Part shown: positions 58,680 to 64,000 of the stretch, in pieces
Layout of the letters: each line of letters opens with the position of its first letter
How positions within the stretch are numbered: position 1 is the stretch's first letter
Assembly: GCA_016584305.1 (NCBI GenBank)
Contig: JACEEZ010016334.1
Location: 1 to 64,000 of the forward strand
Length of the DNA stretch: 64,000 nucleotides
Reading direction: 5' to 3'
Source of the DNA: Chionoecetes opilio
Lineage: Eukaryota > Arthropoda > Malacostraca > Decapoda > Majidae
Program-made: the position numbers and the translations under genes
Notes under the pieces: model-generated
Database searches by the model: none
Seen by the model: the letters and a program-made list of their open reading frames with translations, nothing else
What the model was told of the DNA's origin: nothing

Positions 58680-61600
58680 CGTTCATATACCACGTGACAT
58701 TTCTGTCTATGATCCTGAGAATGTTATTAAGTAAGACCACTGTTGATGCCGCAATTGACAATTTCGATCAAAATGAACAGACAATAGACGGAAAGAACAC
58801 TACACATTCAATGGCTGTGGTGTTGTATCAAAGGTCTCCTAGGCCAGAAGAAACACCTTGCATTCCAAGATCAAACCTAAGAACCCTAGATGCACAGAGC
58901 TGTGATGAGGAGGAAATCAAACGCTACAACAAACCCCATACTAAACCAGAACCATGTGTGAAATGGGAAGTCAAAGAACTGGATAAGTCTGCTAGTGATG
59001 TGGTACTAAAAGACTTGATTTGGGAAATGGTCCGTGCAAGTCCCCCTGAAACCTCACGTATTCCGGCTTGGGGTGGATTCAATTCTCTAGTTAGCGAGAG
59101 AGAAATTCCACTGACTCGAATATGGTATCTCCCATTCATTAATGCGCCACCCTCTGACTTCTCTACGATCTACACGACTTTGCTGAAATTGCAAATGTAG
59201 TGGGACAAGAACATGTTCTGGTTATTAGCGTACTGATTATATATTTATGTGTTAATCTATACTAAGACAGGGTGTCTGAGTGTCGCCTAGCGGATGCTGA
59301 GTGCTGACACCTTTTGATGAGGTTATGTTGACGAAGTATCACGCTATGGCCGATAAGAATGACGTGGACAGTCAACCCGGTGTCTTGATGCAACACGTAG
59401 ACACACCTCGCCCCTGGCTCCGGACTGCACGCACAAGTTGTGTGTGTGTGTCATCTCAGCGCTCTGCCCAAGGATGATGACGCTTACGAGAGTGCAATAG
59501 GCCTGAGAGACATGTCCACCGGAACTTGCCAGTTCCGGCAGCTTCCTTATATGCTGCAACTGGCCGGAGGAGGGGGACAGAACACAGAGAACGAGAGGGG
59601 ACGCGTTAGCCTTGCGCTCCTACTCACTCACACCTTCCTGGGTGTCTGTGTGTACCCCACACCTGGGGGTGTGGAGTAACCTTGTCACGTCATTAACTGT
59701 TCCCGGCTCTGTCTATTAGACACTAGTTTCATTGGCCGTTACTTAACGAACAGCGTGACATTATTAATGTATAAACCTTCACAAGTGTACATATATATAC
59801 AATATATATATTTTGTAGTATATTGTCTTACTCGAATCCTTTGGCACTAAGAATACTTATAAATTACGTAAGAACCGCTCAACCACGTTAAGCCCATACA
59901 TACCACTTTATTTGACGTGTACCTCTGGGCAACGAAGCAAGTTACCAGCCCGTCAAGAGGGCGTCATCCGGCAATCACCCCTTACAGGTTAGTTAACCAG
60001 TATCAACATGGAGTGAACCCGTTATCCGTAAAATAACCATACTAAGAAGGGTAACATGGTCACTGCTGACCTGGCAATATATAGCAAGGCTGAACAGATT
60101 CTCTGGACTGAGCCAGATCCCTTGGCTGGTCGAGTGACGATGAGGCTTGGTGGGATGCATCTCACTATGGCTTTCATAGCCAGTATAGGGCGGGAAGTTT
60201 AGTGATGGTGGTCTCCACAGCATGCTGACAGTACCTGAAGTGTATGCTCATGCGTCCGTGAGTTTGATGTTGCAAGGGAAGCAGTATGCCAGAGGTCTAG
60301 GAGGAATCAGACTGGTACACGAAGCACTGTTTCACTTGTTTCTATCAGCTGCCGAAACCTTTGCAATGAAAAACAAGTTGCCCTGGTTGGATGATGAGAC
60401 CACGCACTTAATTGCAGATCTAGAGAATACCTTCAAAATGCAATCCCCGGAAGCCTGCACTGCTGTGTGTCAGGAGGTTGAAATGCGCTTGTCATCCTCT
60501 CTTCTCAGTACAATGAAGAAGTTGAAAGACACAGGAAGAGAACAATCAGCAACATTCCGTTACTGGATTAGCTTTCTGGATGCTGGTGACACCCTCTTGA
60601 AGTTACTTCGGGCAGACCGTGAGGCTGATTTTGAAATGCACCTTACCGCCGTCCTTGAAGTCATACCGTACTTCTTTCTGGCAGGCCGCAGCAACTATGC
60701 ACGATACACCCCAGTCTATGTTGCGGAAATGCGTCACTTGGAGGTGTCAGCTCCACGAATGTTTCAGCACATGTCGGAAGGTGGTTTCGTTGTGAAACGC
60801 TCAGAAAGGACTTTCAACTGCGTTCCTACGGATCAGGCTCTCGAACAGAGTATCAATCGCGAGGCTAAAAGCCAAGGTGGTGTCATCGGTTACACACTGA
60901 GGAAAGGAGCCTTAGTTCGCTGGCTGCTGACCCGCCACATAACGGGGGAATACGCAGAACGATTCAAAGAAATGTGTACACCTACCAAGTCCAAGAATAC
61001 ACATGAAGAACTTGGACATGCTCGAGTGACCAAGGACCAGAATGATGTTAAAGTCATCAAGGAATACATCAAGGAACAATGCCAAGATCCATTTGACCTG
61101 GAAAGTGTGGCAACCTCCCTAGTTAATATAACTAGTGGTCAGGTGGCATCAGAAGTCGAAGAGTCGATGAAGGGAGTGCCACAAAAGGGTCGGGAAATGT
61201 TCAATCAGTTCACGAAACTGCTTGAATCGGCTTGGGGACGAAAAGAAGAGGAATTTCTGGGATCCAATCCCCAAGACAGTAGTCAAAACGTTTTCTGCTA
61301 TGAGGAAGTGTCTTTCCAGTGATAAGGAAGGGAAGATAATGATCGATACGGAGGTACTCTTCAGAAGACTGCTGGCTTCAGAAGACTGCTTGCAGTGTCA
61401 AAGAACCGTGATGTGGATATGCGCAAGGTCCTCTCCTACGAATTGGCAGCTGTTCCGCCTTCAATGTTCCACGACGATGGTTCGATGAGGAAGACCAACA
61501 AAGCAGATCTTGCCAAAAAGCTGGAAGCAAATACGGATGAAATTCTTGTCCTTCCTAGTCAGAATTCCCCGACGTCATCGCAGTCTGTGCATACCTCATT

Positions 61601-62922
61601 GATGGCATGGCAATGTGTCAGGCCCTGAACGAGAATCATTTCAAGACTTTCAATGATCTTGGAAAGGTGGTTCTGGACCGAATTGTGCGTCTTCTGAAGA
61701 ACAGTGCCATGGATCCTTCCATTGACGTTGTGACGTTGGTCTTTGACCGGTACGACAGAGAACAGTTAATTAAGTCGACTGAACGACACAGACGAGGAAT
61801 GATGGATTCCGGACTCAACTACCAGATACAAGGGAACAGGGACGTCCCGAACTACAGGAACTTCCTCAAAACCAGTACCAACAAGGCTAGTTTAGCTTCA
61901 TTCATCTGTCAGTACATCTGCGACAATGGACAAGATCTCCTGCTTGCAGATAAATCGGTAGTACTTGCAGGTGGATTTGAAGATGGAGAAGTGGTCAAAG
62001 TTCTGAATGAAGTGGGTGTGGTGTGTCCAGTCTTGAGGGGTTGTACAGCACACAAGTGGAAGCGGACACTCGTCTGGTATTGCATGCAATCATGTTATCG
62101 AGAGACCATCCAAGGATAATCATTCGGTGTGACGACACGGATGTCCTCGTCTTGTTGGTGTATTACTGGAGCAGGGGAGCACTGGCCGATGAAGTATATA
62201 TGCATGCTGGGCACTCAGGGAAATTCGTCTCAAAGGAACGATTCATACCTGTTCACCATATCAGTACCAAACTCGGCAAAGCAGCATGCAGGTCATTACC
62301 AGCCGTGCATGCTCTGTCAGGATGTGACACGACAAGTGTCACATTTACAGGTAAATACAGACTTGGAAAGCGAACTGGCATATTCAGCTCTCACCAAAAA
62401 TTCAGATGCCTTACAGGGCCTGGAAGCATTCCAGGATGTGCCTACTTTCCTAGATACCGCAAGGCGATTTGTCCTTCTCATGCATGGTAAAAAAACTAAA
62501 AATCTCAGTTCACTGAATGAGCTTCGTTTCGTACTCGCCACCACAACTGATAAGCCCGCATCCTTACTGCCACCAACAGATGATGCCTTCGAACATGTAT
62601 TGCGGGCCCAATACCAAGTAGCAGTGTGGTGTCAAGTCACATCGCAAAACCTGAGAACATGAACCCAGTTGGCCATGGTTGGCATGTGAATGCAAAGGAT
62701 GAACTGCGTCCAACAATGTACAAGAATGAATCGGCACCAGCAAAGGTTAGAGACCTAACTCATTTGTACTGCACTGACAAAGGTTGTCGCGGACAAAAAT
62801 GCCAGTGTGTCATTGCTGGACTTGAGTGCATTGACATTTGTTCCTGTGGTGGAGAATGTGCGAATCGGCCGGAGATAAGTGAGGTGGCAAATGGAGATAA
62901 GTCGGAGATGATACGGACATGA
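58680..62922 (+). pseudogene. Transposase/nuclease gene of element E (AcademX-like), N-terminus missing
   Basis: Coding starts within the family's middle region (VHIPRDISVYD, near 58680), so the N-terminal zinc-binding part is deleted. Then NFDQNEQTIDGK, RIWYLPFINAPPSDF and GQEHVLV at about 59218. An insert with a solo LTR follows. From 60061 come TADLAIYSKAEQILW, RLGGMHLTMAFIASIG, and a 366-codon frame (60222-61322) with RYWISFLDAGDTLLKLLRAD and SNYARYTPVYVAEM. After indels: MRKVLSYELAAVP (61420), VTLVFDRYDRE, VEADTRLVLHA (62050), IIIRCDDTDVLVLLVYYW, ALSGCDTTS (62320) and FVLLMHGKK. It closes with an eight-Cys cluster from LYCTDKGC to GGEC (62765-62860). Frames change at about 59200, 60195, 61310, 61610, 62030, 62345 and 62630. 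The PIN/XPG-like reading of the EADTR/DTDVL/GCDT module is by resemblance. Confidence 0.85.
59326..59986. mobile_element. Solo LTR, 661 bp, with 5-bp target duplication
   Basis: Begins tgttgacgaagtatc and ends ccccttaca, that is TG...CA, flanked by exact ggtta repeats (59321-59325 and 59987-59991). It contains a TATA-rich stretch near 59790-59815 and no ORF of note. This is the product expected from LTR-LTR recombination of an LTR retrotransposon. About 160 bp of other non-coding sequence on either side (59224-59320 and 59992-60056) also interrupts the transposase frame and is unexplained. Confidence 0.8.
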
Positions 62923-62935
62923 TGGTGTAAATACT

Positions 62936-63213
62936 GTAAGTAATCTTTGTAAGTGCCAAAATAACAATTTTTAAGATATTCCAACATTCTCAATTTTGTA
63001 TGGGTTAAATGGCCATGTTTTAATTAGAATCTGACTGTAAAACATAATTTTTCATAAAGTAGACATCCTAATAGTGTAAGTAATCTTTGTAAGTGCCAAA
63101 ATAACAATTTTTAAGATATTCAATTTTTTATGGGTTGAATGGGTTAAATGGGTTAAATGGCCATGTTTTAATTAGAATCTGACTGTAAAACATCATTATT
63201 CATAAAGTAGACA
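62936..63213. repeat. Tandem duplication inside the right inverted repeat of element E
   Basis: The segment from gtaagtaatctttgtaagtg to ataaagtagacatcc occurs at 62936-63069 and again at 63077-63213. The second copy has an extra gggttaaat repetition. The left inverted repeat has it once. Confidence 0.85.
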
Positions 63214-63301
63214 TCCCAACAATACCTCATTTGCCTTATTCTAAAGTGTGGAGGGGTAACTCCTTAAATAAGGCCCTTTTTTGGCCTCGACCGCTCCACT
63301 A

Positions 63302-63424
63302 CACGGGCGAGGACCAGCCATCACAGCCCTCAAGTGAACCTCCAGAGCCTACCATCCGAGCCCTGGGTCACAACTGACTACAGGTGCTATAGGCACAAAT
63401 AAAAAATAAAAAAAATAAAAAATA
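63302..63424 (+). mobile_element. Probable LINE 3' end fragment
   Basis: A short stretch with gaacctccagagcctaccat and gtgctataggcacaa runs into (aaataaa)-type repeats, as at LINE 3' ends. It directly abuts element E and has no coding part. Confidence 0.4.
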
Positions 63425-64000
63425 TTTTGCGGCATAGCATCAAGAAAATCATAGTAACTACTAGGCCTTTCAGTTAATGTCACACATACATTCTGAAAGA
63501 CACCACGTGATGCTTGCGGGAGATTTATCATTCAGCAAAATTCCTTTCTAAGGAAGTAAGTGAGCTCAATCTGCCCTGAAAGATATTCTGAGGGATGTCC
63601 GAAGGACCTCCGGAGCCCTCATGACTAGAAAGAGTTCGCTGATCTTTAAAGACTTGTTCTGGAAGTGCGTGGAGTAAGTATAATTTCACTCTTCTAATCT
63701 TCTCTGTCTGACCGTCGTGATGTTATTCTGAAGGGGAATGTTGAAGGAGTAGCCCTCAGGACAGAAAGGAGTTGGCTGCTGCATTGAGGGCTGGGACAGG
63801 AACTAAGGGTCCATGGCATACATGACAAGTCCGGCAATATGACAGGGGACCCACCCACCGTGCTATCAACACTACACCAGTCCAACACTGGGTTGTTTGT
63901 GAGGTGCTACACACAGAACAGTTACATTTAATGTCCCCTACATGACAAACACTAAATTGTATTATTAGTTCAGGCTTGCCCAAACTAATAGTACAAGTTA
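63425..64000. other. Right edge, unassigned
   Basis: No repeat or coding similarity was recognised. Short minus-strand frames lack motifs. Confidence 0.5.

Larger units (their letters stand above)
58397..63301 (+). mobile_element. TAGT-terminated nuclease-encoding DNA transposon (element E), 4.9 kb, AcademX-like
   Basis: Ends tagtggagcggccaag and the inverse of tagtggagcggtcgag. Inverted repeats of about 220 bp (58397-58621 and 63082-63301) share cccctccacactttagaa, aaggcaaat, ggatgtctacttt and ttttacagtcagattctaat. Further shared words are ccatttaaccca and ttggcacttacaaagatt. The flanking trinucleotide cac is present on both sides (58394-58396, 63302-63304). The left flank is array block e. 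The right flank is not the continuation of block e, so the insertion history is not simple. It carries a plus-strand gene and a solo LTR. Confidence 0.87.

Overview
The window looks like intergenic, transposon-dense DNA from an animal, most likely an arthropod and plausibly a decapod crustacean. The grounds are the LINE types, the TTAGG-like blocks, AT-rich spacers with microsatellites, intron-like splice signals and PIF/Harbinger, hAT and Tc1 elements. No ordinary host gene can be supported. Nearly every coding stretch is a transposon protein broken by many one-base indels. Several of these sit in homopolymers, as expected of uncorrected long reads, so some pseudogenes may be less broken than they look. 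The species assignment is inference.

The hidden backbone is a tandem array of a roughly 3.7 kb unit running from about 3906 to 58396, with unit starts near 3906, 46250, 51195 and 57715. Each unit carries the same blocks in order: the 3' end of a Tc1-like transposase, a hairpin block, a lysine-rich mini-exon, a 5'-leader-like block and a Pro/Arg-rich ORF. Unit 1 is stretched to 42 kb by nested elements. These are a 2.3 kb element (5732-8050), two abutting Harbinger-type elements (8084-17783 and 17787-34234) and a 10.1 kb element (34272-44410). Subtracting them leaves about 3.7 kb, and the unit at 51195-57714 shows the uninterrupted sites.

The main coding theme is one superfamily of large DNA transposons. 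All begin TAGT and end ACTA, have long inverted repeats, and where readable have 3-bp target duplications. Copies are 5732-8050, 8342-13773, 34272-44410 (with a duplicated partial copy at 47645-49366) and 58397-63301. Three carry coding remnants with an N-terminal zinc-binding region, a middle region with a VxxDxxxxxKAxxIxW-type motif, a PWFFxxDHxxYAR-like block, a PIN/XPG-like nuclease module (EADTR, DTDVLVL, GCDTTS) and a C-terminal eight-cysteine cluster. This matches my recollection of the AcademX lineage of Academ transposons, but the name is an inference.

Within these elements sit further layers. A Jockey-like LINE lies inside the 34-44 kb element, and a solo LTR with a 5-bp duplication lies inside the 58-63 kb element. 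A hAT-type MITE, three consecutive palindromes, a large inverted repeat with TTAGG-like tracts and tRNA-derived SINEs lie inside the second Harbinger element or nearby. That Harbinger element still carries a HARBI1-like nuclease and a coiled-coil partner gene on the opposite strand. The left end holds an RTE-like LINE that abuts the array.
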